From Nitrospira sp. LK70 (GTDB lineage Bacteria > Nitrospirota > Nitrospiria > Nitrospirales > Nitrospiraceae): a stretch of 48,973 nt of DNA. The notes under the pieces are model-generated. The model searched no databases. It was not told the origin of the DNA and saw nothing but the letters and a program-made list of their open reading frames with translations. The position numbers and the translations under genes were made by a program. The DNA lies in NCBI GenBank assembly GCA_011090425.1, contig PHGD01000021.1, positions 1 through 48,973 of the forward strand. The letters are read 5' to 3'. Positions 34,105 to 42,933 of the stretch are shown here, one piece after another (positions within the stretch are counted from its first letter, which is position 1; each line of letters begins with the position of its first letter).

Positions 34105-34671
34105 ATGATCTGGTCACAAACGATGCGTTCAAGGCTGGTCGGCTCCGGTCTTGTCGTCCTTTTCGTGATGGGACTTGCGGCTTGCGGCGGTCCTCCTAAA
34201 TGGGTTGAAAAGGGTTCCGGAGCCTTTAATGAAAAGGACAGTAAAGCTTTTTATGGCGTGGGGGCGGTCGTGGGGGTTCGGAATGCGCCGCTTGCTTGGG
34301 ATACGGCCGAAAATCGCGGGAGGGCCGAGATCGCCAAGACATTCGATACCTACACCGGGTATCTGATGAGAGACTATGCGGCTTCGACGACCGCTGGAGA
34401 TTTTACCCGGAATACGGAAGAACAGAATGTCGAGCGAGCCATCAAGACCCTCACGATGACGACACTGAGCGGAGTTCGGAGAATTGATCAGTACAAGGAT
34501 CCCAAGACCGAGACCTATTACGTGTTGACCAAGTTGAGTCTGGAGGACATGAAGAATAACTTGGAACAGGCCAAAGAGCTTAATGCAGAAGTACGGGACT
34601 TCGTTCGGAAGAATGCCGACCGTCTGTTCGAACGGTTGGAGAAGGAAGAGGAAAAGCGAGGCGTTCGTTAA
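34105..34671 (+). CDS. LPP20-family lipoprotein (first copy)
   Basis: A 188-residue lipoprotein: signal LVGSGLVVLFVMGLAACG with lipobox LAAC (Cys27), start ATG 34105 after AAGGAGGA. The body YGVGAVVGVRNAPLAWDTAE then NRGRAEIAKTF is the LPP20 fold, followed by TETYYVLTKLSLEDMKNNLE and a charged C-terminal helix. LPP20-like proteins are outer-membrane lipoproteins of unclear role. It heads a four-gene lipoprotein operon; a second LPP20-like gene closes it. An AT-rich segment with TATTAT lies upstream, but no well-spaced -35 box. Confidence 0.82.
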   Translation: MIWSQTMRSRLVGSGLVVLFVMGLAACGGPPKWVEKGSGAFNEKDSKAFYGVGAVVGVRNAPLAWDTAENRGRAEIAKTFDTYTGYLMRDYAASTTAGDFTRNTEEQNVERAIKTLTMTTLSGVRRIDQYKDPKTETYYVLTKLSLEDMKNNLEQAKELNAEVRDFVRKNADRLFERLEKEEEKRGVR

Positions 34672-34711
34672 CCCTTACGGTGAATGAGAGTTCACCCCTT
34701 CTCGGAGGTTC

Positions 34712-35326
34712 ATGGTGATTCGGAAACATCCTCTTTCGCTTGTCGCCACAGTGAGTGTCGTCCTCGCGTTGTCAGGATGTGGACAAGAAACGAAGGTGAC
34801 TCGTGTCGATACCGGGGTCGTGACTGATTTGAGCGGCCGGTGGAACGACACGGATTCCAGAATGGTCGCCGAAGCGATGGTCAGGGATGCGTTACAATAT
34901 CCGTGGCTAGGGAATTTCGAACGGGCGAACCAACGTCAGCCTGTCGTCGTCGTGGGAACGGTTCTGAACAGCAGTCACGAACATATCAACGTGCAGACCT
35001 TTATTACGGATTTAGAGCGAGAACTCACCAATTCTCAGAAAGTCACGTTCGTGGCCGGCAAAGGCGAGCGCGATGAGGTTCGTGCCGAGCGAAAAGAGCA
35101 AGCCATCTACGCGCGCGAAGAAACCCAGAAAGCCCCAGGAAAAGAGACCGGCGCCGATTTCATGATGAAGGGTACGATCGCCACCATTCTTGACGAAGCC
35201 GATGGAACCAAAGCGGTCTTCTATCAAGTGGACCTCCAGATGATCGATCTGGAGAACAATGCGAAAATCTGGTACGGGCAGAAGAAGATCAAGAAGGTGG
35301 TTGAAAGGAAACGCACCGTCTTTTAG
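34712..35326 (+). CDS. LpoB-like lipoprotein (penicillin-binding protein activator family)
   Basis: A 204-residue lipoprotein with signal SLVATVSVVLALSGCG (lipobox LSGC, Cys23). The mature part has the LpoB/YcfM pattern: VVTDLSGRWNDTDSRMVAEA near residue 37, PVVVVGTVLNSSHEHINVQT, then ADFMMKGTIATILDEADG and YQVDLQMIDLENNAKIWYGQ. In enterobacteria LpoB activates PBP1B from the outer membrane; whether this homologue does so here is unknown. It starts 40 bases after the LPP20 gene, with GGAGGT before ATG 34712. Confidence 0.85.
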   Translation: MVIRKHPLSLVATVSVVLALSGCGQETKVTRVDTGVVTDLSGRWNDTDSRMVAEAMVRDALQYPWLGNFERANQRQPVVVVGTVLNSSHEHINVQTFITDLERELTNSQKVTFVAGKGERDEVRAERKEQAIYAREETQKAPGKETGADFMMKGTIATILDEADGTKAVFYQVDLQMIDLENNAKIWYGQKKIKKVVERKRTVF

Positions 35327-35341
35327 GTTCCGCGGACGCTG

Positions 35342-36802
35342 TTGAGCCAAATCCTTCCACGCTTTGCCCACGGGCCGATCTCGTTGCTGCGGTTTCTTGC
35401 CGTGCTCCTGCTCCTGACCGGGTGTAGTCCTTCCGGTAATCGCTACCTCCTCATTGAGCAAAGCCTCTTTGCCGGTGATCCGCAGCGGGCCGCAGCGATC
35501 GTCGAGCAGACCGAGAACGAGTATGGGGCAAAGGGGCGGTTACTGTATGAAATGGATCGAGGAATGATGCTGCAGCTGGCAGGCCAATACCAGCAAAGCA
35601 GTGAGGCATTGGAACGAGCGGAGGAGGAGGTTGAGCGGCTCTATACCAGGACCATCCGCTCGGAGACCGCCGCATTTGTCACCAACGACAATGTCTTGCC
35701 GTATGAGGGCGATGCCTACGAACACGTCATGATCAACGTAATCAAGGCCTTGAATTATGCGGCGCAGGGACAACTCCAAGAAGCACTGGTAGAGGCGCGA
35801 CGTATCGACCATCGTCTAAATGTGCTCAGTGACAGGGTAAAGAGTGCCGATAGGTACCGGAATGACGGGTTTGCGCGGTATGTGAGCGGTATCCTGTACG
35901 AGGTATCTGGTGATCTCAATAACGCCTTCATTGCCTATCGCAACGCCTATGAAGCGTATGGATCGATGAGCGGGTGGTCGAAGGTGTCCGTTCCTCTCTC
36001 CTTGCGCTCCGATCTCTTGCGCACAGCGGAGGCGCTCGGCTTAACAACCGAATTTGCCGAGTATCGGCAGGCTTTCCCGGATGTTGAGTGGCAGTCTCGA
36101 TCATCCCAAGAGCAACTCGCTCACGTCGTGATGATCAGCTATAATGGTCGGGCTCCGCGCAAAGAGGATCTGTTCTTGGACTTACCTATTAGTCTGGATG
36201 CCGCACAGTTAGTCTTGCTGAATCGAGCAGTCTTCCAGTCGTCCTTTCGACGAGATCGAGTGGCGGACAGCATACTGTACGGACTTAATGGAGAAGTGGC
36301 CCGCGTTGCGCTTCCACGGTTAGTTGCGCAGAAGACGCAGGTAGGGTCGGAAAATATGACGCTGACCGATTCGTTCGGCCATTCTGTCACCGTAGGATCG
36401 GAGCCGGTGCAGAATGTAACCGCCCTCGCAGAGAAGAGTCTTGCGGAACGTTTACCGGCGATCACTGCGAAAGCTCTCGCCCGGGCGGCGACAAAATTCG
36501 CGCTGGCGGAGGGGATCACCAGGGGAGCTCGGCATGCTGCCGGCAGAGATGCCGGTCCGTGGGTGGGACTTCTTGTCGAGGTGCTGACGAAGGGGATTGC
36601 TGTGGCGTCCGAAGAAGCCGACAAGCGAAGTTGGCAGACCTTGCCCGACGAGATTCACATGGCTCGGACGTGGGTACGACCAGGTCAGTACCAGGTGTCT
36701 ATTCAACCGCCTGGGCAAGGGGTGACGGCGGTGAAAGATGGACAAACGATCGCACTCACTGCAGGTCAGACGGTGTTCATCATCCAGCGTGTGATGCAAT
36801 GA
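35342..36802 (+). CDS. COG3014-type lipoprotein with TPR-like helices
   Basis: A 486-residue lipoprotein started by TTG 35342, 15 bases after the LpoB-like stop. The signal LLRFLAVLLLLTGCSP has lipobox LTGC (Cys28). Residues 40-240 are helical pairs resembling tetratricopeptide repeats (AGQYQQSSEALERAEEEVER, then VIKALNYAAQGQLQEALVEA and GILYEVSGDLNNAFIAYRNA). The C-terminal part (about 260-486) is strand-rich and ends with a beta segment (TWVRPGQYQVSIQPP). Members of this group occur next to LPP20 and LpoB genes and probably work with them at the envelope. Its stop overlaps the next start (ATGA). Confidence 0.75.
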   Translation: MSQILPRFAHGPISLLRFLAVLLLLTGCSPSGNRYLLIEQSLFAGDPQRAAAIVEQTENEYGAKGRLLYEMDRGMMLQLAGQYQQSSEALERAEEEVERLYTRTIRSETAAFVTNDNVLPYEGDAYEHVMINVIKALNYAAQGQLQEALVEARRIDHRLNVLSDRVKSADRYRNDGFARYVSGILYEVSGDLNNAFIAYRNAYEAYGSMSGWSKVSVPLSLRSDLLRTAEALGLTTEFAEYRQAFPDVEWQSRSSQEQLAHVVMISYNGRAPRKEDLFLDLPISLDAAQLVLLNRAVFQSSFRRDRVADSILYGLNGEVARVALPRLVAQKTQVGSENMTLTDSFGHSVTVGSEPVQNVTALAEKSLAERLPAITAKALARAATKFALAEGITRGARHAAGRDAGPWVGLLVEVLTKGIAVASEEADKRSWQTLPDEIHMARTWVRPGQYQVSIQPPGQGVTAVKDGQTIALTAGQTVFIIQRVMQ

Positions 36803-37938
36803 TGCGCGCCGGCGAGTCTTCTTTCGGACAAGGAGTTGCCGTTTTCCTGTCTTTGTGGTTGATGGTATCCGCATCGACCGCCTGCAGCTGGTTTGCTGAA
36901 AAGGGGAAGCCGGGGTGGGTCGATGGTCGAGGTTCGGAGTATCCGCCGGATCAGTACCTGACCGGAGTCGGCCAAGCAGACCTGCGAAGCAATGCGGAAG
37001 ACCAGGCGTATGCGGCAGTGGCCCGCATCTTCAAGGCGGAAGTCGCGGCGCAGGCGAAGGACCGGGAATCGTATTTGATCGTTGAGAATCGCGGCGTCTC
37101 CAACGCCGAGCGGCGGCTCACGATCGACAATGTGACGAAAGTCTCAACCGACAAAGTGCTCGAAAACGTCAGGATTGCGGATGTCTGGTACGACTCGGAC
37201 AGCCGGTCGTACTACGCTCTGGGCGTGATGAATCGTGGTCAGGCCGAGGCCGTGTTGCTGGAGAAGATGTCGGCGCTGGATCGCGCGATCGACGCGGATG
37301 TCGCCGAGTCACGGCAATCGACGGACAAACTTGCCAAGGTTCGCGCTCTTCGGCGGGCCTGCAGAAATCTCGTTCTGCGCGAGGCATACAACAGGGATTT
37401 GCGAGTGATCCGTCCCAGCGGGAACGGCACCCCATCCAGCTATCAGGTAAACGAATTATCAGATGAGTTGGAGCAATTTCTTGCCACGAATCTGCTGATT
37501 GCGGTACAAATGTCCGGAGATCATGCGGAACCGGTTGGACGTGCGCTGGCAGAAGGGCTGATTCGGGAAGGACTTCACGTGACCACGAAGACGGAAGGTG
37601 AAGAGGTGGGTGCTCCGGAATTGATCGTCCGAGGCACGGTCCGTCTGTTTCCTATTGAGGTGCGCGACCCAAATTTCAAGTACGTTCGGTGGTGCAGCGA
37701 TTTCGAGATCGTGGAGCCGGAGACGGGGCGCGTCCTTGGGACGGTGGCGCAGGGTGGAAAGGAAGGACATCTGACAGAACGTGAAGCCACGGCGAAGACG
37801 TTGCGTGTAATCCAACAAGAGCTGTCGTCGGATGTCGCGAAGGCGATCGTCGCGCATGTTTTGGGCGAGGGCACGTTGCCCGAGACGGTGACGAGGCCGG
37901 CGGGCTGCCCTCGAGAAGAATCAGGGGTGAGGCGGTAA
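36799..37938 (+). CDS. LPP20-family lipoprotein (second copy, longer)
   Basis: Read from ATG 36799, overlapping the previous stop by 4 bases; the longer upstream frame is a shadow of that gene. The 379-residue product has a signal (QGVAVFLSLWLMVSASTAC) with Cys29 as the lipid site. Residues 50-160 repeat the LPP20 pattern: QYLTGVGQADLRSNAEDQAY, then AAVARIFKAEV and SRSYYALGVMNRGQAEAVLL. A second domain (about 200-370) resembles a CsgG/LpoB-type alpha-beta unit (LAEGLIREGLHVTTKTEGEE, GTVRLFPIEV). This LPP20 plus LpoB-like fusion closes the operon. Confidence 0.75.
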   Translation: MMRAGESSFGQGVAVFLSLWLMVSASTACSWFAEKGKPGWVDGRGSEYPPDQYLTGVGQADLRSNAEDQAYAAVARIFKAEVAAQAKDRESYLIVENRGVSNAERRLTIDNVTKVSTDKVLENVRIADVWYDSDSRSYYALGVMNRGQAEAVLLEKMSALDRAIDADVAESRQSTDKLAKVRALRRACRNLVLREAYNRDLRVIRPSGNGTPSSYQVNELSDELEQFLATNLLIAVQMSGDHAEPVGRALAEGLIREGLHVTTKTEGEEVGAPELIVRGTVRLFPIEVRDPNFKYVRWCSDFEIVEPETGRVLGTVAQGGKEGHLTEREATAKTLRVIQQELSSDVAKAIVAHVLGEGTLPETVTRPAGCPREESGVRR

Positions 37939-37969
37939 CTGAACGTGCTTTCAGAAGGAGGCGTCCATC

Positions 37970-38239
37970 GTGGAAAAGACAGATGAACCATCCGTCAGTC
38001 GAGCACCACGCAGTAGGGGACGGGGGCTGACCAAGCCAGGACAAAAGATTTCAAGCCGCCTGGCCAAGCGGCGATTGAATGACCGACTGAAGGAAGACAC
38101 CGTGTCCTTCAATAGAGGTAATCTGGCCGACACCTTGCGAAAAGAAGGGTACGAAGAGGCGCCGCTCGATGAACTACAAGATAGGCTCTCCAAGCTTCAA
38201 GGGCCGCTCGCGGAAATCATTCTGAAGGGGAGGGCGTAA
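37970..38239 (+). CDS. Putative antitoxin of a PIN toxin
   Basis: An 89-residue, very basic protein from GTG 37970 after AAGGAGG. It reads SRLAKRRLNDRLKEDTVSFN then RGNLADTLRKEGYEEAPLDE. No named family is recognised, but it lies 4 bases before a PIN-domain gene, as VapB-type antitoxins do. The disordered, charged N-terminus would be the DNA-contacting part and the C-terminus would bind the toxin. Assignment rests on context. Confidence 0.6.
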   Translation: MEKTDEPSVSRAPRSRGRGLTKPGQKISSRLAKRRLNDRLKEDTVSFNRGNLADTLRKEGYEEAPLDELQDRLSKLQGPLAEIILKGRA

Positions 38240-38243
38240 GGGG

Positions 38244-38687
38244 ATGCCATACTACTATTTCGACTCAACCGCACTCATTAAGCGCTACAGCATGGAGCGA
38301 GGCACCAGGATCGTGAATAAACTGATGGTGAAGCGTGGGAAGGTTGCGATCGTCCCGACCTGGAGCGTGACGGACTTCTATTCGGTTCTCTGCGCACGTG
38401 CTCACGAGGGACAGATCACACGGGATGATTGCTACTCGGTGCTCTATAAGTTCGAAATCGAGTCCAAGCAGGGGCTCTACCGGTTTATCGCACCGAGAAT
38501 GGAAACCTACCTGGCCACGAAAGAATTGGTCTTGGAGTATCCGTCTCTTCGATCACCTCAGGTGATGCATCTGGCGTTGGCATTGGAGCTGAAGCCGTTG
38601 CGATTGACCGTCGTGAGCGCGGATTCTCAACTCTTGGCGGCATCAAAAACCGCAGGACTCCATATCATTAATCCGATAGAAGACTGA
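38244..38687 (+). CDS. PIN-domain toxin, VapC-like, with altered active site
   Basis: A 147-residue protein starting 4 bases after the antitoxin. YYYFDSTALIKRYSMERG (residues 3-20) holds the first Asp, and LTVVSADSQLLAASKTAGL (near 125) the last. The third acidic position, usually RxxDALHLA, reads RSPQVMHLALALE, with Gln in place of Asp. The residues around the second acidic position (WSVTDFYSVLCA) have Asp where Glu is usual. The protein may be weakened or a family variant. Overall length and fold pattern fit PIN ribonucleases. Confidence 0.75.
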   Translation: MPYYYFDSTALIKRYSMERGTRIVNKLMVKRGKVAIVPTWSVTDFYSVLCARAHEGQITRDDCYSVLYKFEIESKQGLYRFIAPRMETYLATKELVLEYPSLRSPQVMHLALALELKPLRLTVVSADSQLLAASKTAGLHIINPIED

Positions 38688-38713
38688 CCCGACAGGTTTG
38701 GAACTGAGGGCGA

Positions 38714-39589
38714 TCATGTGGCTCGGATGTTGACTGTTCTGCCATGAGATGTTTCTTCCGAGGCCTGTCGTAGCAGTTCCAAGACGGCACGATTCCAACC
38801 GGCAGGGCCGATGCCGGGTGCGCGAATGAGGTTCGGCAGGTTGATATCGGGGTCGTACGAGCCGTCTGGTTTTTGCACCAACACCGGATGGTCGACCGTC
38901 AGTAAGAGCGGGAGATCATTGAGGCTATCGCCGATGCCGATGGTTTCTATGTCGTCCGGCAGGTTAGCCAGTCGACCCTGCCGTTTGTAGCAGCGGAGCA
39001 GAATTTCTGCGGCCCGACCTTTGTCGTTGTTTCCCGTCAGGTGAAAGAACCGCCCGCCTCTTGTCCAATTCAGATCTCGCCTCACGATCTGGCGGCAGAT
39101 TTCCTCGATCAACTTGGGAGGGCCGTTCACCAGAAACGGCTCATCGAATTCCCGCAGCATAGCCCGCAGCGCATCTTCTCGGGAGAGCCCTGTGTTCTCC
39201 ATGACTTCGTCGACCGACAGGTCGCCGAACCCTCGGAGCGGTGTGCCCACCGCTTCTTCGATTTGCCGGAGCACATCCCGGAGGAGCGCATAGGGAGTGC
39301 CGAGTTCGATGATCTGATAGCTGAAGCGGCGCCGCGACCGCTCCAGGGGGAAGTCGAAGGTATGGAGGGGCACAAACACCGCCGCGCCGTTCTCAGCGAT
39401 GAAGGGATGGTGGTGATCAAGGCGCTCTCGAAGCGGCTCGATTTCCGCGCGGGTCTTTCCGGAGACGAGAATGATCGGAATGTTCTCTGAACGAAGGGCA
39501 TCGAGGGCCGGTCTCGCCTCGCCAAAGGAATACGTGTCGTTGTCCAACAGAGAGCCGTCCAGATCCGTGAAGAGGATATAGCGTGCCAT
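38714..39589 (-). CDS. Mannosyl-/glucosyl-3-phosphoglycerate phosphatase (HAD family)
   Basis: A 291-residue HAD hydrolase from ATG 39589; upstream codons in frame are shadow sequence. Motif I is ILFTDLDGSLLDND (nucleophile Asp9, Asp11), motif II LVSGKTRAEIEPL, motif III lysine in TGNNDKGRAAEILL, and motif IV IGIGDSLNDLPLL. FIAENGAAVFVP is typical of the mannosyl-3-phosphoglycerate phosphatase branch. It removes phosphate from glycosyl-3-phosphoglycerate to give the compatible solute glucosyl- or mannosylglycerate. Last gene of the osmolyte operon, 4 bases after the channel-like gene. Confidence 0.88.
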   Translation of the reverse strand: MARYILFTDLDGSLLDNDTYSFGEARPALDALRSENIPIILVSGKTRAEIEPLRERLDHHHPFIAENGAAVFVPLHTFDFPLERSRRRFSYQIIELGTPYALLRDVLRQIEEAVGTPLRGFGDLSVDEVMENTGLSREDALRAMLREFDEPFLVNGPPKLIEEICRQIVRRDLNWTRGGRFFHLTGNNDKGRAAEILLRCYKRQGRLANLPDDIETIGIGDSLNDLPLLLTVDHPVLVQKPDGSYDPDINLPNLIRAPGIGPAGWNRAVLELLRQASEETSHGRTVNIRAT

Positions 39590-39593
39590 GGAT

Positions 39594-40301
39594 TTAGAGA
39601 TGCCGTAGGTCTTCGTTGATCTGCGACCGGGAATGTCCGGCCAGCCGTCGCTCCAGGAAATCCTTCGCCAGATCCTTACCGCCCAATCCAAGCGCCAGTG
39701 CAGCGGCGAGGACGAGACCTCCCCAGGTGATGCCGAATCCAACGACGACGATGTGCTGAGCAATCCCTAACTGTTCGAGCGCCATGGCTACCGTCAAAAG
39801 TTGAATGCCCCATCGGGTCCCGGCCGCGATCCAGCGGGCCGGAGGCAACCCCGCGTTCACGGCAGCGATGAGGACGGCCTGTGACACAAAATTCGAGACG
39901 AGATAGCCGATGATCCCGATCACGGCCGCGGTGACTAAATGAGGAATGTACGACAAGAGCGACTGAACCGCCTGATTGATCGGAGCCACGTCGAGCGCGC
40001 CCAACGATGCCGTGGTGGCGAAGATCACGATCAGCCAGTATGTAATGCGACCGATGATGTAGGACGGATCGGCTTTGAGGCCTCCTCTCAGCAGGGCTGC
40101 CGCGATACCGATCCGATCGCAGAGTCGATCCAAACCGATGACGCGAAGCAACCGTTCCATCAAATGCCCCATGCCCCAGGCAGCGCCCAGACCGACCAGC
40201 AAGAGAATCATCATGGCCAACACATTAGGAAGAATGGCGAGCACGCGTTCACCGAGAGCCGCGACCGGTCCGAGTAACGTATGTTCCCAGTTTGAAGTCA
40301 T
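39594..40301 (-). CDS. TM-helix-repeat membrane protein, MscS-like
   Basis: A 235-residue membrane protein with about five helices (ILPNVLAMMILLLVGLGAAW, then YWLIVIFATTASLGAL, HLVTAAVIGIIGYLVSNFVS and VVVGFGITWGGLVLAAALAL). It ends GLGGKDLAKDFLERRL, the sequence that marks the pore end in MscS-related and TM_helix (PF05552) proteins. The cytoplasmic vestibule of full MscS channels is missing. It overlaps the glycosyltransferase gene by 4 bases inside an osmolyte operon, so a part in osmotic pressure release or solute flux is a sensible inference. Confidence 0.78.
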   Translation of the reverse strand: MTSNWEHTLLGPVAALGERVLAILPNVLAMMILLLVGLGAAWGMGHLMERLLRVIGLDRLCDRIGIAAALLRGGLKADPSYIIGRITYWLIVIFATTASLGALDVAPINQAVQSLLSYIPHLVTAAVIGIIGYLVSNFVSQAVLIAAVNAGLPPARWIAAGTRWGIQLLTVAMALEQLGIAQHIVVVGFGITWGGLVLAAALALGLGGKDLAKDFLERRLAGHSRSQINEDLRHL

Positions 40302-41623
40302 GGCTGACTCCTTTCAGGCCTCGCGTGGGCGGCACCGATGACTTCCCGCGCGTCTTGAGGCTGAGGCCAACGTGAGACAAGGTATTCTTTCTGTTTCTCG
40401 AACGTTCGGCAGAGCGCTTCGATGAGGTGTTCGGCTTCTGCCGTCGTCAACCCCTGACTATCCATCACGAATGACGCAGTCTTCCCTAAATAGAGAGGGG
40501 TCAACGCTTTCAAGAGATGTTCTTGTGGGAGCACGTTCCGATGATGCGCGAGGGCCGCATCATAAATAACCTGGGCCCAGAGCGAATCAGGAATGCGGAA
40601 GTCCCGTATGGGGACATCCCGAAGACGGGACAGGTGATCCAGTGCGTCTTCGGAGAGAATGCGCGCCCAAATATCGTAGAGGTCCGTCAGTCCGAGATGA
40701 AACAAATCTACCATCCGTTCGACATTGACGTTCACCGGCTCAACTCCCACCTCATACTGGAAGCCGAAGAGAGGTATCTTTCGCGAGCCTGTGACGGGAA
40801 GCCAGCTGGGGGCATGGGCTTCCATCAAGGCGAACAAGGCGCCTACCACCTGTCGCAACATGGAGGAGAGATCGGCGGCAGGATCCTTGGGGTCATGAAT
40901 CTTGGCCCCGAGAAAACTCTGACACACCTTGGCCCCGCTCGTAATGGCTTCGGTCGTCATCCAAATGTCGATCCCGAAGCGTGCGACATCAGACTCCCAG
41001 ACATGCTTCTCGAGATAGTGTTGAGCCAGCTCTCCGGTAAACCCGAAATCTCCGCCGATCGGCTGACGGACTTCCTGTCCATAGAGGGCTCTGGTAAGAG
41101 GGTAGGCGATGCTGTTGGTGATGGTGCCGTCATACTTGTGGCGTCGATAGTACGGAGCCACATAGTCGTAGCCTTCTTTGATGATCGGATGAAGGAGCAG
41201 TTCCATCCACTCTGGTGTGATGCTGCGGACGTCCGAATCGACGACGGCACAGGCCGTGACTTTGAGTCGCCGAGCGACCTCGAAAATCGTACGAAACGCG
41301 CTGCCCTTGCCTGGGATACCGTAATAGGGCGTGATGATTCGGTGCAGCGTGCTCTGCCGATCGCTGATAAAGAGGGGTTCCAGATCGACCATGGTATGGG
41401 CGACGATCGCTGCGGTGTCGTCGGTGGAGCCGCCGTCGGCATTCACCAGGACGGCACGATGGCCATGAAAGTATTTTGCGAGACCGGCTCCGACGGCGCG
41501 AACAACATGTCCCACGGTGCCCGCATTATTGAAGCTGGGAATGCCGACCAGAATATCGGCGCTGCGCACCGCTTCCAGCAGCGCTTCGGTTTCAGGAGTG
41601 AGTGGGATCAGGCCGGTGTTCAT
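40298..41623 (-). CDS. Family 2-type glycosyltransferase in the osmolyte operon
   Basis: A 441-residue GT-A-fold enzyme from ATG 41623, overlapping the upstream stop by 4 bases. It has ADILVGIPSFNNAGTVGHVV, the nucleotide-sugar loop VNADGGSTDDT near 61, GKGSAFRTIFEVARRL, and a metal-binding DSD motif in CAVVDSDVRSITPEWM (Asp129, Asp131). IGGDFGFTGELAQHYL and GIDIWMTTEAI resemble acceptor regions of glucosylglycerate-type synthases. The C-terminal 130 residues are helical. It may add a second sugar or be an alternative synthase; the product cannot be deduced from sequence alone. Confidence 0.78.
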   Translation of the reverse strand: MNTGLIPLTPETEALLEAVRSADILVGIPSFNNAGTVGHVVRAVGAGLAKYFHGHRAVLVNADGGSTDDTAAIVAHTMVDLEPLFISDRQSTLHRIITPYYGIPGKGSAFRTIFEVARRLKVTACAVVDSDVRSITPEWMELLLHPIIKEGYDYVAPYYRRHKYDGTITNSIAYPLTRALYGQEVRQPIGGDFGFTGELAQHYLEKHVWESDVARFGIDIWMTTEAITSGAKVCQSFLGAKIHDPKDPAADLSSMLRQVVGALFALMEAHAPSWLPVTGSRKIPLFGFQYEVGVEPVNVNVERMVDLFHLGLTDLYDIWARILSEDALDHLSRLRDVPIRDFRIPDSLWAQVIYDAALAHHRNVLPQEHLLKALTPLYLGKTASFVMDSQGLTTAEAEHLIEALCRTFEKQKEYLVSRWPQPQDAREVIGAAHARPERSQP

Positions 41624-42864
41624 GAGACAGGTTGCCTTGTTTCCGCTGTGGGATCCCAGGCATGGTCTTGTTCTACGGCGTCCATGAGCCGGTGAAAAAT
41701 ATCGGGTACGGCATGGGCGACCCGGCTCCAATTCGAGATCATCGGGACGCCCAACGGGTCTCCGAGGAAACTGTCTGTCGCCAAGGTCATGCCCCGCAGA
41801 AACACTTCGACGGCGCGCCGCTCCTCATGGCGGTCAAACTGCAAGCTGTTGATCGCCGCGTCATTTTCATACCGGCTGATCGCTTCTTGCGCAGCCTGGA
41901 GATACGTGGCCCGCAATGTTTTGAGGATGCTTTCCGAGAGGACCAGACCTTCGCTTGCCAAGTTTCGAAACAAGGACTTCGTGATGTCGATGCACATTTT
42001 CAACAAACCCGCATCCGGATTGTGCGTCGACAGCGTTTGATGCTTGTGCTCATAGGCATCGGCGATGTCCGCCTGGCAGATCCGCCGGAGCGCGCAATTA
42101 CGGTATACCTCCGCCAGCATGCCGACCTCTAATCCCCAATCGCCTGGAATACGGTTGATCCAGGCCAGATCACGCACCATCGCAAATTCACCGGCCAGCG
42201 GGTACCGAAAACTATCCAGAAACGAGAGCATGGGATGCGGCCCGACCAACAGTTGTAGGCTACGGATCAGCGGAGTGATGAAGAGACGCGTCACCCGTCC
42301 ATGCATCCGGTCCGTCACGCGGCTGTAATATCCTTTACAAAATTCGTAGGCGAGGTTCGGATTGGCGACAGGATAACAGAGGCGCGCGAGGTACTGGCGG
42401 TCGTAACTCACGATATCGCAGTCATGAATGGCGATCACCTGGCTCTGGCCTCGGGCCAGCACATAGCCGTAGGCCGTCCAACATCCTCGTCCTTTTCCCT
42501 GGAGCCCGATGTCGATTTCATGCGAGACGAGAGTGTTCAATAATGCCTGGATTCGGGCGCCGTCGTTCCAGATCACGCGGACTCGTTGGGGCAGCTGGGA
42601 AAAAAATTGCTTGGCCAGTCTGAATTCCAACGCGGAGGCCTGATCCAGGGAGATGACGATTTCGTTGACATATCGAACTTCGCCGAGGATTCCGACGATT
42701 CGCTTGAGGGCCGGCCGTTCCAGCTCCGAATAGAGGGAGGGGAGAACCAAGGCGATCGGAGTCGTTCTCGCATACCGTTCGAGCTCTTGCTCGAGTTGTT
42801 CGATGTTGGACTGGCCGAGACGGTGGAGAACAGTCACGACGCCATTTTGATAAAAGTCAGACAC
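41620..42864 (-). CDS. gpgS: Glucosyl-3-phosphoglycerate synthase
   Basis: A 414-residue GT81-like enzyme that joins a nucleotide-activated sugar to 3-phosphoglycerate. The start is GTG 42864 after AGAGGA. Landmarks are LVLPSLYSELERPALKRIV, then VIWNDGARIQAL, GLQGKGRGCW, the metal motif HDCDIVSYDRQYLARL (Asp148, Asp150), YEFCKGYYSRVTDRMHGRVT and SFLDSFRYPLAGEFAM near 214. The GDWGLEVGMLAEVYRN segment is also characteristic. With the phosphatase three genes downstream it completes a two-step route to glucosylglycerate, a stress solute. It leads the four-gene operon and sits behind a strong promoter at 42941-42967. Confidence 0.88.
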   Translation of the reverse strand: MSDFYQNGVVTVLHRLGQSNIEQLEQELERYARTTPIALVLPSLYSELERPALKRIVGILGEVRYVNEIVISLDQASALEFRLAKQFFSQLPQRVRVIWNDGARIQALLNTLVSHEIDIGLQGKGRGCWTAYGYVLARGQSQVIAIHDCDIVSYDRQYLARLCYPVANPNLAYEFCKGYYSRVTDRMHGRVTRLFITPLIRSLQLLVGPHPMLSFLDSFRYPLAGEFAMVRDLAWINRIPGDWGLEVGMLAEVYRNCALRRICQADIADAYEHKHQTLSTHNPDAGLLKMCIDITKSLFRNLASEGLVLSESILKTLRATYLQAAQEAISRYENDAAINSLQFDRHEERRAVEVFLRGMTLATDSFLGDPLGVPMISNWSRVAHAVPDIFHRLMDAVEQDHAWDPTAETRQPVS

Positions 42865-42933
42865 GGTATCCTCTTTTACGGATCCCTAATTATTGCTGAA
42901 AGTCGGTCTCGCGTAAAGTCAGATAGACGGGGA

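Noticed and set aside
40517-41695. A 392-codon plus-strand frame
   Set aside because: Antisense to the glycosyltransferase gene with its intact GT-A motifs; no recognisable protein features.
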